From positions 992,001-1,056,000 of the forward strand of contig NZ_SODF01000001.1 in the NCBI RefSeq assembly GCF_004365875.1: DNA of 64,000 nucleotides. The letters are read 5' to 3'. The notes under the pieces were generated by a model. It ran no database searches and was not told the DNA's origin. It saw nothing but the letters and a program-made list of their open reading frames with translations. Of this stretch, positions 9,311-17,049 are shown piece by piece (the first letter of the stretch is position 1; each line of letters starts with the position of its first letter). A program made the translations under genes and the position numbers. The stretch comes from Kribbella kalugense. GTDB taxonomy: Bacteria > Actinomycetota > Actinomycetes > Propionibacteriales > Kribbellaceae.

Positions 9311-11255
9311 ACCAGCCTTGACCCGGCCCGTTCGGATACCCCGGTGGCGTCTGGGGCATCGCCGACTTGCGACGGCGAAGAATCAGCACCGCGACGACGA
9401 TCGCGACGATCAGCAGGAGCACAGCGCCGAGGATGATCCAGGGCAACGAGGAGGCTGTCTTGTCGGCCGCCGGCTTGGTGTCGCCGCCCGAGCCTTGGCC
9501 TGCCGTGGTGCCGGACCCGGACGGCGTGGACTGGCTGGCTGACGGAGTCTCGGTGCTAGGGGTCGGGCTGCTCGGAGTCTCCCCGGTCGAGGTGCCGTAC
9601 GCGGGTCCAGCGACCTTGTCGCCGGCGACGGCCACGTCGATCGTCACCGGTACGCCGCCCGCCTCGTGGGCGAACGGGGCGCCCAGCTTGACGACGATGT
9701 AGTACCAGCCGTCGATGCTGGACTCCCGGATGACCGCATCGGACGCGTTGCGGTTCAGGTACGCCGTACGTGGGGTCGCGATCGCCTTTCCGCTGGACGG
9801 CAAGATGTTCGTGGTCCCGGTGTAGGCGGTCGTGTCGAACTTGATCTCTGAGCGGACCGGACTGAACAGGCCGGTGCGAATGTTGGTCGTCCCGGCATCC
9901 GGAACAGCGCCGAAGGTGACCCGGTAGGCGAGACCCTGCCCCCAGTCGAGCTTCATGCGGTAGTACAGCTCTTCGCCGTTGTAGATGGTTTCGCCGTAAC
10001 GGCCGGCTCCGGTCAGGGTGGTCGCCTCGTTGAACGAGCCGCCGCCGCGCACCGGCCGGACGGTACCGGCCGGCTGCTGCGCGAAGTCGACGAGGCCGGT
10101 CTGCGCCGGTTCACCGAAGCTGCCGGTCACCGGCGGCTCGATCCGCAACTGCAGCTCCAGCGGCACGCGGTCGGTGCCGTCCTTCGCGTCTCGGGTAACC
10201 CTGAAGACATACTTGCCGGGGACGCTGCAGCCCTTGGGCTTCGACGACCCGGGAACCGTCCCGTTCCAGCTGAGCACCGTGGTCAGCGCACCGCCGTCCT
10301 GCTTGGCACGGGTATGCAGCTCGCGTTCGGACCGATAGCAATCTGCCCCGCCCGGGCCGGTGATCTTGATGTCCAGGACCTCGAGATCCCGAGGGTTGCC
10401 GCGCGGGAAGATTGCCGTCGCAGCGAAGTACGCCGTGTCGCCCGCCTTCAGATCGGCCGCGTAGAAGCGTTCCTCGACCGGGCTCAGGGTGTCCAGGTAC
10501 TGGCCTGGGGTCATGGTCGGCGCCGTGAACGGATCCGCGGTACCGGTGATCGGCTGGCCGGTCGGTTCGTAGTGCCGCAGCGCGCGATCGGTCACCCGGC
10601 CCAGTACGCCGAGCAGCGCGTCGGCGTCGGCGGCGTCGTGATACGTCCCGCCGGTGCTCTGCGCGATGCAGGCGAGCTGGGCTCGTGCCTTCGCGTCGAC
10701 CCGGAAGCCGATCGCGTGCACGTGCAGGTCGACCCCCTGTTGGTGGAGCTGCTTCGCCACGTCGCACGGTTGCGGCGGCGCACAGGTGTCTTCGCCGTCC
10801 GACACCAGAACGATCGAGCGCTGACCCTCCTTCGGAAGCTGAGCTGCCGCGGTCAGCAGTGACCGGCCGATCGGTGTGTAGCCGCTCGCCTTCGCCGCAT
10901 TCACGGCCCGCTTGATCGCGGGTTTGTCGACCGCCTTCACCGGCTCGACGACTCTGACGTCGCGGCAGCCCGCGGCCTTCTCCGAGCCGCTCGACCCGGT
11001 CCCCGCGCCGTAGATCGCCAGCCCGACCGGGGCTTGGGCGGGCAGGCTGTCGATCATCGATCCGACGGCCCGTTTGGCGGCGTCCATCCGGGTGCCGCTG
11101 CCCCCGACATCCCGGGCGGTCATCGAGCCGGACGAGTCCAGCACGACCATCACCGGCGACAACTCGCCCTCGGCATGGGCCGGCGCGGCATTTCCGAACG
11201 CGAACACGGCGGTCAGAACGGGCAACGCGGCCACGGCGGCGAAGCGTCGTATCAT
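9297..11255 (-). CDS. Secreted, membrane-anchored VWA-domain protein
   Basis: 652 residues from the ATG giving MIRRFAAVAA, chosen because GGAG lies just before it. A signal peptide occupies about 1-28. A von Willebrand A domain starts at 35 with the MIDAS motif DSSGS (40-44), so divalent-metal-dependent ligand binding outside the cell is likely. Long beta-rich regions follow, then a Ser/Thr/Pro/Gly linker and a C-terminal membrane helix (LPWIILGAVLLLIVAIVV) with an RRRK stop-transfer. The protein is therefore displayed on the surface. It is divergent from the small HTH gene at 11342 and overlaps the kinase gene at its 3' end. No protease domain is seen. The ligand is unknown. Confidence 0.88.
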   Translation of the reverse strand: MIRRFAAVAALPVLTAVFAFGNAAPAHAEGELSPVMVVLDSSGSMTARDVGGSGTRMDAAKRAVGSMIDSLPAQAPVGLAIYGAGTGSSGSEKAAGCRDVRVVEPVKAVDKPAIKRAVNAAKASGYTPIGRSLLTAAAQLPKEGQRSIVLVSDGEDTCAPPQPCDVAKQLHQQGVDLHVHAIGFRVDAKARAQLACIAQSTGGTYHDAADADALLGVLGRVTDRALRHYEPTGQPITGTADPFTAPTMTPGQYLDTLSPVEERFYAADLKAGDTAYFAATAIFPRGNPRDLEVLDIKITGPGGADCYRSERELHTRAKQDGGALTTVLSWNGTVPGSSKPKGCSVPGKYVFRVTRDAKDGTDRVPLELQLRIEPPVTGSFGEPAQTGLVDFAQQPAGTVRPVRGGGSFNEATTLTGAGRYGETIYNGEELYYRMKLDWGQGLAYRVTFGAVPDAGTTNIRTGLFSPVRSEIKFDTTAYTGTTNILPSSGKAIATPRTAYLNRNASDAVIRESSIDGWYYIVVKLGAPFAHEAGGVPVTIDVAVAGDKVAGPAYGTSTGETPSSPTPSTETPSASQSTPSGSGTTAGQGSGGDTKPAADKTASSLPWIILGAVLLLIVAIVVAVLILRRRKSAMPQTPPGYPNGPGQGWSNRP

Positions 11256-11301
11256 GGCGTCTCCAGAGGGCATCGAAGGGCGGACATGCAGAAACCTAGC
11301 G

Positions 11302-11328
11302 TTTGCATCTGCAATTTGCAAATGGCAA
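11302..11328. promoter_or_regulatory. AT-rich palindromic operator-like patch
   Basis: The 86-base gap between the divergent VWA and HTH genes holds a perfect 10-bp palindrome ATTTGCAAAT (11314-11323), with further TTTGC and GGCAA repeats around it. It is a plausible operator for the HTH protein acting on both genes; inference. Confidence 0.45.
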
Positions 11329-11341
11329 TCCGGAGCTCATG

Positions 11342-11881
11342 GTGACCGATTCGTACGCGCGCAACCTCAAGCTGCAGCTGGAGTGGTACGGCGAACCGCT
11401 GGGTGATCGCTTCCGGCGCCTGCTCGGCCGCCTCGAGCTCTCCCAGGCTCAGCTCGCCGGCATCCTCGGCCTGTCCGCGCCGATGCTGTCACAGCTGATG
11501 TCCGGTCAGCGCGCCAAGATCAGCAACCCGACTGTACTGACGCGCCTGCTCCAGCTCGAGGCGACGGTGAACGATCCCGCCTGGGACTCCCACTCACCGG
11601 CCGAGCAACTGCGCCGGCTCGACGAGATCCGTGGCGCTCAGCGATCGACCCTCACCGTCGACCAGGTCAAAGAGACGCCCGCAACGCCGGTGCCCGCGGG
11701 CGATCCGGTCGTAGCCATCCAGGCACTGCTCCGCGACGTCGCCTCCGCCGGCGACATCCAGGGAGCCTCCGAACTGCTCGAGGACCGCTACCCCGAACTG
11801 GCTGAGGCACTTCGAGTGCTGGGCGCAGGTCGAACCCAGGACGCCCGCGCCTACTACACCAAAATCACCGGCCACGGCTGA
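11342..11881 (+). CDS. Helix-turn-helix DNA-binding protein
   Basis: 179 residues from the GTG giving MTDSYARNLKLQL; GGAG six bases before it fits better than the ATG three bases upstream. An XRE-like helix-turn-helix occupies about 20-60 (LELSQAQLAGILGLSAPMLSQLMSGQ). The remainder is helical and lacks a recognised ligand domain. It is transcribed away from the VWA gene across a patch containing the palindrome ATTTGCAAAT, so control of that neighbour or of itself is likely. Its 3' end faces the zinc-ribbon gene. Confidence 0.8.
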   Translation: MTDSYARNLKLQLEWYGEPLGDRFRRLLGRLELSQAQLAGILGLSAPMLSQLMSGQRAKISNPTVLTRLLQLEATVNDPAWDSHSPAEQLRRLDEIRGAQRSTLTVDQVKETPATPVPAGDPVVAIQALLRDVASAGDIQGASELLEDRYPELAEALRVLGAGRTQDARAYYTKITGHG

Positions 11882-11939
11882 CACGTGCCGACCGTCCGTG
11901 ATCGCGTTCTACCTCCTGCTGGACGAGGTCGTGAAGTCT

Positions 11940-12539
11940 TCAGTCGCAGGTGTCGCAGATCCCATTGGCAGGTGTCTGCAGGTTGCAGCGGGGGCACTTG
12001 TTGATCGGGCGCTCGGCGATCGCGGCCCTGCGGGCTCGCGCGCGGGCAGCGCCGAGCTTCGGCGGGATCATCGGGCTGCCGCCATCGGCCGGTAAGCCGG
12101 TCGCATCGAAGTGACGGTAGCCGGCGAGGCGTTCGTGGGAGGCATGGACATCCGCGTCCGGGGGAGTGGTACCTGTTGCCGCGCCGACAATTGCGGCGTA
12201 CCCGTCGAAGACGCTCTCGTCGGGGTTGACGCACAGCGCCGACAACATCGGCTCACCCCGTCGCAGGCTCTCCGCGGACACCTCGGCGAGGACGCCACCG
12301 ATCCACTGCCGGGTCGGCTGCTTGGTGCGGATGCCGGTCAGCTCCTGTACGCCGGCGGCGATGGCCTTCTGCTGCACGACCGCCTGGTACTTCCCGGCTG
12401 CGACGAGCAGCATCTCCCGTGCGGCGCCGGCCCACTCGATCCGTGCGGCGGCGGCGCCGACATCGGACACATCGCGCCAGGCGCGTTCCGCGACGTCCGA
12501 CAGTTCGTGGTCTGGTGCGGCGACATCGAAAGTGGACAC
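11940..12539 (-). CDS. Hypothetical protein with C-terminal zinc ribbon
   Basis: About 199 residues. The C-terminus has CPRCNLQTPANGICDTC, a CxxC...CxxC zinc ribbon. The N-terminal 130 residues are helical with no family I recognise. The start is uncertain: the GTG at 12539 gives VSTFDVAAPD, while a TTG at 12572 would add 11 residues and contains a GGAGGT inside the coding frame. The role is unknown; zinc ribbons of this kind mediate nucleic-acid or protein contacts. Its stop lies 58 bases from the stop of the convergent HTH gene. Confidence 0.7.
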   Translation of the reverse strand: MSTFDVAAPDHELSDVAERAWRDVSDVGAAAARIEWAGAAREMLLVAAGKYQAVVQQKAIAAGVQELTGIRTKQPTRQWIGGVLAEVSAESLRRGEPMLSALCVNPDESVFDGYAAIVGAATGTTPPDADVHASHERLAGYRHFDATGLPADGGSPMIPPKLGAARARARRAAIAERPINKCPRCNLQTPANGICDTCD

Positions 12540-12598
12540 CCGGAAGACCCTAACCGGCTCACCTCCAATCAACGAAACCGCGACCTCAGAAAAGGCAC

Positions 12599-13660
12599 TC
12601 AGGCACCAGCAACCGGCGGCCTTGGTGACTGCTCACCGTGCCGATTCTCCGACGCCTGGGATCTTTCTGCGATGGGATCGACTGGTTCGTGGGATCCGAA
12701 GGTGACCTCGATTGTTTCGGCGGCCTTGTGGCGCTGGGATTGGGCGTACATTGCGTAGGCGCGATGGTCGGCTGGTGTCAGGTCGGTGGCCGAGTCGGTG
12801 AAGAGGGCCAGCAACGAGCGCGGGTACAGACGGTGCGCGATCACCGAGTTCAGTTCGGCGCCGATCACGGCGATCACCGATGCGGCGTAGATGAGCCCGA
12901 TCAGCCCCAGGGTCAGCGCGAAGACGCCGTTCACCTCGCTCGTCTTGGCCAGCACATTGTTGACGTAGATACCGCCCAGACGCTCGAGCAGCTGCCAGCC
13001 GACAGCGGTGAGGAACGCCCCCGGGAGGATCTTCCGCAGGGCCGGCCGAGGCGTAGTGCCCGGGCGCAGGCACAGGGTCAGCATGGCAGTGAGCACCAGT
13101 ACCGAGCCGATCCAAACGACCCACCCCAGGTGGGCGATGTCGCCGAACAGCGATGTCTGGCTGCCGGCCAAGACAGTCAGGGTGGCGAAGCCGAGCACCG
13201 TGAGACCGGCCAGCGAGAGCAGCGCTACGGACCGCAGACGCCCACGAAACGGATTAGGGCGTCGGTTGCGGGGGACTCCCCAGGTCACGTGGACCGCGTT
13301 CTGCCCCGCCTGTCCGAGCCCGATCACGCCGTACACCGCGGCGAGCGTGCCGATGATGACGGCCGGGGTGCTGCCTTGCAAGCCCTGCGGGGTCGACAGT
13401 TGGGTACCGACGATCGGGAACTCCTTGAGCGCCGACTGCAAGACGGCCTTCTGCAGATCCTCATTGCCCTGCAGAAGGAACCCGAGAACGGATGAGGAGA
13501 TCAGCAACATCGGGAAGATCGCCGCGAAGGCGTAGTACGTGACGATCACCGCGAGATAGCTGCCCTGGTCGTCGAAGAACTTGTACACCACGGCGAGCGG
13601 GAACCCGAGCCGCCGACGCCGACGCTGCGCAGCGTCCAACCGCTGTCCCAAGGTGCCCAC
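12599..13660 (-). CDS. YihY/BrkB-family inner membrane protein
   Basis: 353 residues from a GTG giving VGTLGQRLDAAQ; the frame is open 13 codons further. The YihY/virulence factor BrkB (UPF0761) pattern is clear: an N-terminal cytoplasmic stretch, then YYAFAAIFPMLLISSSVLGF, and about five further membrane segments (including FLTAVGWQLLERLGGIYVNNVL and LTLGLIGLIYAASVIAVIGAEL). The charged C-terminal tail of about 60 residues is cytoplasmic. The family is widespread but its biochemical role is not established. No operon partner is obvious: the upstream neighbour is a decayed gene and the downstream zinc-ribbon gene starts 60 bases away. Confidence 0.88.
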   Translation of the reverse strand: MGTLGQRLDAAQRRRRRLGFPLAVVYKFFDDQGSYLAVIVTYYAFAAIFPMLLISSSVLGFLLQGNEDLQKAVLQSALKEFPIVGTQLSTPQGLQGSTPAVIIGTLAAVYGVIGLGQAGQNAVHVTWGVPRNRRPNPFRGRLRSVALLSLAGLTVLGFATLTVLAGSQTSLFGDIAHLGWVVWIGSVLVLTAMLTLCLRPGTTPRPALRKILPGAFLTAVGWQLLERLGGIYVNNVLAKTSEVNGVFALTLGLIGLIYAASVIAVIGAELNSVIAHRLYPRSLLALFTDSATDLTPADHRAYAMYAQSQRHKAAETIEVTFGSHEPVDPIAERSQASENRHGEQSPRPPVAGA

Positions 13661-13750
13661 GCCCCAACGGTACGGCCCCACTCCGGATCTGCTCAGCAAC
13701 GCCGTCGGCTGGTCTCGTCCGGCCCGGCGCGGACCAGTTGGTGCCGGACG

Positions 13751-14400
13751 CTAGGTGTCCTGGGCGATCATCAGCCAGCTGAGTTGGATGTCTGGGGATC
13801 TGGTCGGCGTGATGGTGACCGTGATTCGACCGTCGGCGCCGACCGCGATGCCGCCGTACTGCGCCGAGGTGCCCGTTGCGGTGAAGAGGCGCTGCTGGTC
13901 GACCACTGCGCCGTTCACGGAGACTTCCGCGGCGCGGTTCGCCCAGGGCCACGGGTCGTCAGTACCCGGCGTGGACCGAGTATGTTCCGGCCTGGAGACC
14001 GGTGAACGTGTAGACGAGCGGCTCATGGTTCTTCGCATAGCGCAAGGCGGTGTAGAGGTCCCGCTCGCGTCCCCGGCCGGTGCACTGGCACCTGTATAGC
14101 CCCACGTGCTCCCGGTGACAGGATCCGGGCCGAGCGGCTGGTCGGGTCCGGAATTGAGTAGCGGCTTGTCCGTCGTCGCGAGTTCGGTCAGCCAGGTCCA
14201 GTCCGCAGTGATCGCACCGCCGGTGTGAACGGCATAGCGCAGGCCGCGCGGGACCACCAGAACCGGGCGAGTGAATGTCCGACCGTCCCGCAGGGTGCCG
14301 GTCACGTGGGCAGGCCCTGCGTGGGCAACGCCTGACGGATCCCAGGTCACCGACAACTTCTGCGCTCGGGATCGCGGCCTGCACCGTCCATGGCCGGTAC
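13751..14400 (-). pseudogene. 3' remnant of a secreted glycoside hydrolase, several frameshifts
   Basis: Coding character on the minus strand switches frame at least three times. In order it encodes an Ig-like strand region (KLSVTWDPSGVAHAGPAHV, then RPVLVVPRGLRYAVHTGG), then WGYTGAS, then in another frame LYTALRYAKNHEPLVYTFTG, then back to ANRAAEVSVNGAVVDQQRLF and the stop. This succession is typical of the C-terminal Ig-like and malectin/carbohydrate-binding modules of large actinobacterial glycoside hydrolases. The catalytic part is absent: upstream of about 14400 the sequence changes to a different gene on the other strand. It is a dead 3' fragment. Confidence 0.7.
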
Positions 14401-14401
14401 G

Positions 14402-14566
14402 GCGCGGCGAGACGGGCGCACCAGCCTGCAGGACGCCGCGGCACGGGCGCACATCGTCTCCGCGATCATGTTCATCAGCATGGCCGCCGCCATCAACGCC
14501 GCCAACCCAGTCGAGGACGTCGTACAGGAGATCCGCGACCAGGTACAGGTACTCCTGCCCGAATGA
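14402..14566 (+). pseudogene. 3' remnant resembling a TetR regulator C-terminus
   Basis: A plus-strand frame of 54 codons ending in TGA reads ARRDGRTSLQDAAARAHIVS and then AIMFISMAAAINAANPVEDV, followed by an acidic helix ending in LLPE. Its amphipathic helices look like the end of a TetR-family ligand domain. There is no start codon and no HTH, and it abuts the broken glycoside hydrolase fragment on the other strand, so both genes seem to have lost their 5' parts at one junction. Family assignment is tentative. Confidence 0.45.
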
Positions 14567-14819
14567 CGCCACCTCGGTTGTGGCGAACGGTTCTTTCAGC
14601 GGGTCTGTGAAGCAGCTGAAAATGTCGATGCGACCCTGGGCGAGATCACCGGGTCACTGGAGCGCCGGAGATGCCACCGGGGCCGGACGAATCCGTACCA
14701 CTGGGGGTCGTGGCACCAGGAGCCGATGATCAAAGGTCCTGGCCCATCGTGAAGGCCGCTTCGTGCTGCGTTCGCCACCCCACCGTCACCAAATTGAAGA
14801 CCCGGACGGCCGGCGTTCG
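14567..14819. other. Decayed intergenic stretch
   Basis: About 250 bases with no convincing gene. Short frames on both strands have some coding character but no family is recognisable; probably part of the same gene-decay scar. Confidence 0.4.
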
Positions 14820-15833
14820 TCATTGCCCTCTTCCTCCGGACGTGAAGTGCGGCGTCCCGCTTGGTTCGGTGTCGAGGCGGCGTAAGGCTGCGGAGAAGCG
14901 GCCGCCGGCCCGGAGTTGCGCGGTGCCGGTGCTGTAATCGGTCACCTGTTGCCACTCGTTTTCCGTCACGTAGTAGACGTGCGGACTCAACGGTCCTGGC
15001 GAGTCGGCGAAGAAGCAATTGGCGAGTCTGGCGAGCATGCCGAATGCGCTGACCACCGTCGGATCTCGCACCACGTGAATGAGCAGCATGTCTCGGGCCG
15101 GCATGGCCACGAGGCAACCGAACGGAGGATTCTCGACTCGCAGTGATTCGCGTAGCACTGTGTCGAGAACCAGTGCTCGGGAGGCGGTGAACATGCCTCC
15201 GGTGAGCATGGCAACCTCGGCGCCGTTGGCGCCGGGCTGTTGCACGAGCTCCACCTTGTCCTCGAGGCGGCGCAGGTTCGCCAGGCCCATCCGGCTGAGT
15301 TCCGCCCAGGGCGCGCCAAGACTGTCGATGTCGAAATGCATCGCGACCGCAGTGCCGGCGTAGGTCGCCGGCACAGTGAGCAGACCCGGTAGGAACTCCG
15401 GCACTCGGTCTCTCCAGCCGGGCTCGATCGCGGACGCACTGACCAGGCGAAGGTACAGCTCGCTTTCCAGGTCTTCGGGGATCCTCGGTCGGCCGCCAGG
15501 AGGGAGCATTTGGTCGAAATGCGCGGCGACTGCGTCACGCCACCGCTGTCGTGGCAACTCGCCCACCGTGCGGGCAAGATTCACGAGTCCGGCGAATGGA
15601 CCGTCGCTGGCCGGAGAGCCGTCGTCTCCGATCGATACCAGCACGGCTGTACCGTCGTACCGCATCGAGAACCCACGTTCGGCGACCGCAGCCTCGGCGA
15701 GACGGACCAATCGGTCGGCCTGGGTCAGAGTCAACGGCGTCAGCTCCGGGTGAGGCTGATCGCCGTCGGTGTTTTGACGTCTTCTGCCGCCGCGGACGCC
15801 CCGGCGGCCTTCACTGTCCTTGCCAGCACTCAT
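14820..15833 (-). CDS. Uncharacterised cytoplasmic protein, DUF1444-like
   Basis: 337 residues from the ATG giving MSAGKDSEGR, which has an excellent AGGAGGTGCTCG site before it. The first 35 residues are basic and disordered. The C-terminal part (ALVLDTVLRESLRVENPPFG, then LVAMPARDMLLIHVV and a W-containing helix) resembles the DUF1444 pattern of a self-contained alpha/beta protein, but this is a weak match by eye. No membrane segment or catalytic motif is evident. It stands alone between the gene-decay scar and the left edge of the accessory island. Function unknown. Confidence 0.7.
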   Translation of the reverse strand: MSAGKDSEGRRGVRGGRRRQNTDGDQPHPELTPLTLTQADRLVRLAEAAVAERGFSMRYDGTAVLVSIGDDGSPASDGPFAGLVNLARTVGELPRQRWRDAVAAHFDQMLPPGGRPRIPEDLESELYLRLVSASAIEPGWRDRVPEFLPGLLTVPATYAGTAVAMHFDIDSLGAPWAELSRMGLANLRRLEDKVELVQQPGANGAEVAMLTGGMFTASRALVLDTVLRESLRVENPPFGCLVAMPARDMLLIHVVRDPTVVSAFGMLARLANCFFADSPGPLSPHVYYVTENEWQQVTDYSTGTAQLRAGGRFSAALRRLDTEPSGTPHFTSGGRGQ

Positions 15834-16352
15834 CGAGCACCTCCTTTCCCAAGAACATATGGGTTTTCCCGCCTCCGGATCGGACGACTTCACAACCTGT
15901 GGATAACCGTTCGTGCAGGACCGAGGGCGAGGCGGCATCGACTTCAGGTTGCTGGCGGCAACTTTCCTTCATTCACTGTGAGTGCCACTCGCCGACACAA
16001 GGCGGAGCTGGTGCGATCGAGGGGCTTGGGCGAGAAGGTCAACGCCGGCAAGCTGCTCCACAAAAGCGACAGGCGGCACCGGAGTGCCGCCTGCATGAAT
16101 TGAACATCTGTTTCAGCGTCCGAGGAGGAACACGCACCTTAACCACACGCCTGGAGCTCGGCGAAGAAGTCGTCGGACGGGGCTTTGTCGGGCTTTGCTG
16201 AGCGGCACGGGGCGAGCTGTTGCGGGCATTGGCGAATGGGTTGCAAGACATGCGAACGGCGCCGTCGCGGCGACACGCCTCAGATCACCGAGTGGACGGC
16301 GGACAGACGCTAGCCTTCCGAGGGGAATCGATCATGGCTCCGGAGGGACATC
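15834..16352. other. Gene-poor left boundary of the accessory island
   Basis: 519 bases between the DUF1444-like gene and the small membrane protein gene. No credible gene is present. It holds the promoter side of the DUF1444-like gene and the att-like half-site at 16117-16150. Confidence 0.5.
16117..16150 (+). repeat. Att-like repeat, copy 1 (right half-site)
   Basis: A 34-bp sequence beginning CGTCCGAGGAGGAACACGCA and ending CTTAACCACACGC. The 33 bases from GTCCGAGG onward are identical at 16962-16994 and differ by two bases at 34295-34327. The left flank here is unlike that of the full palindrome at 16944, as expected for a hybrid attachment site. Confidence 0.7.
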
Positions 16353-16883
16353 GTGGCGAAGAAGCAAGCCGACCCGTTGCCACAACACACGGTCGAAGAG
16401 ATCCGCGCCGCGTGCGAGGCTCCTCTACCCGCGGGCGTGACGATGGTCCTGATGCACAAGACGGTGACCGGACTGCAGGTCCACGAGGGTGGCGTCTCAG
16501 TCCTCGAGCGCCCCGACCGTCCATGGCGTCAACTGGCCGCGGTGACGAGGGTGTCCCGCAGCGGGTTCATCCGTAGCCGCATCAGGCTCCGGTTCGCCGA
16601 CGGGAGCAAGGCGACGGTGCGCCCGTACAAGCCGAAGTTTCGGTGTCTCCTCGAGACGGGCAAGCGCGACAGCCTGAACTTCTCCTCACCGAGCAGCGGC
16701 GATGCCCGCAGCAACGACTCGCCCTTGGATGGCCTCGCCGCCATCTTCGTGATCCTGGTGGCGATCGTGATGTTCCCGATCTCACTGGTCATGCTGGCTC
16801 GCGAGCTGTTCGGTATCTCCGCGCGGGCAAAGCAGGCAACACTACTGCTGCCGCAGCTACAGGCCGTCGCCCAGACCGACTGA
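16353..16883 (+). CDS. Small membrane-anchored protein
   Basis: 176 residues from a GTG preceded by CGGAGGGA. Residues 1-105 look like a compact beta-rich domain (GLQVHEGGVSVLERPDRPWR, then basic strands GFIRSRIRLRFADGSKATVR), reminiscent of a PH-like fold. A hydrophobic segment at about 128-149 (LAAIFVILVAIVMFPISLVM) anchors it, leaving a short helical tail. No family is recognised. It is the only gene between att-like copies 1 and 2, so it may form its own small mobile module or be flanking chromosome. Confidence 0.7.
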   Translation: MAKKQADPLPQHTVEEIRAACEAPLPAGVTMVLMHKTVTGLQVHEGGVSVLERPDRPWRQLAAVTRVSRSGFIRSRIRLRFADGSKATVRPYKPKFRCLLETGKRDSLNFSSPSSGDARSNDSPLDGLAAIFVILVAIVMFPISLVMLARELFGISARAKQATLLLPQLQAVAQTD

Positions 16884-16943
16884 ACCGGCGGGCTCTTGCA
16901 GACGGCGTTGGACAGCCGACGTGGGGCCGACCCGATGGTTAAG

Positions 16944-16994
16944 CGTGTGGATAAGTCGCGTGTCCGAGGAGGAACACGCACCTTAACCACACGC
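16944..16994 (+). repeat. Att-like repeat, copy 2: complete 50-bp imperfect palindrome
   Basis: Outer arms CGTGTGGATAAG (16944-16955) and CTTAACCACACG (16982-16993) and inner arms GCGTGT (16958-16963) and ACACGC (16974-16979) share one symmetry centre between 16968 and 16969. Eighteen of 25 positions pair. Size and symmetry are those of large-serine-integrase attachment sites. Its left half matches 49602-49627 at 24 of 26 bases; its right half matches copies 1 and 3. Confidence 0.75.
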
Positions 16995-17049
16995 ATCCCG
17001 CTTGCCCCTCGGGATGTCGGAGCGAGAACTGAGTTGGATGACGCGGAAC

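Noticed and set aside
15898..16954. Two DnaA-box-like TGTGGATAA sequences (15898-15906 and 16946-16954)
   Set aside because: They are single copies about 1 kb apart with no AT-rich unwinding region or dnaA/rep gene; the second is simply part of the att-like palindrome.
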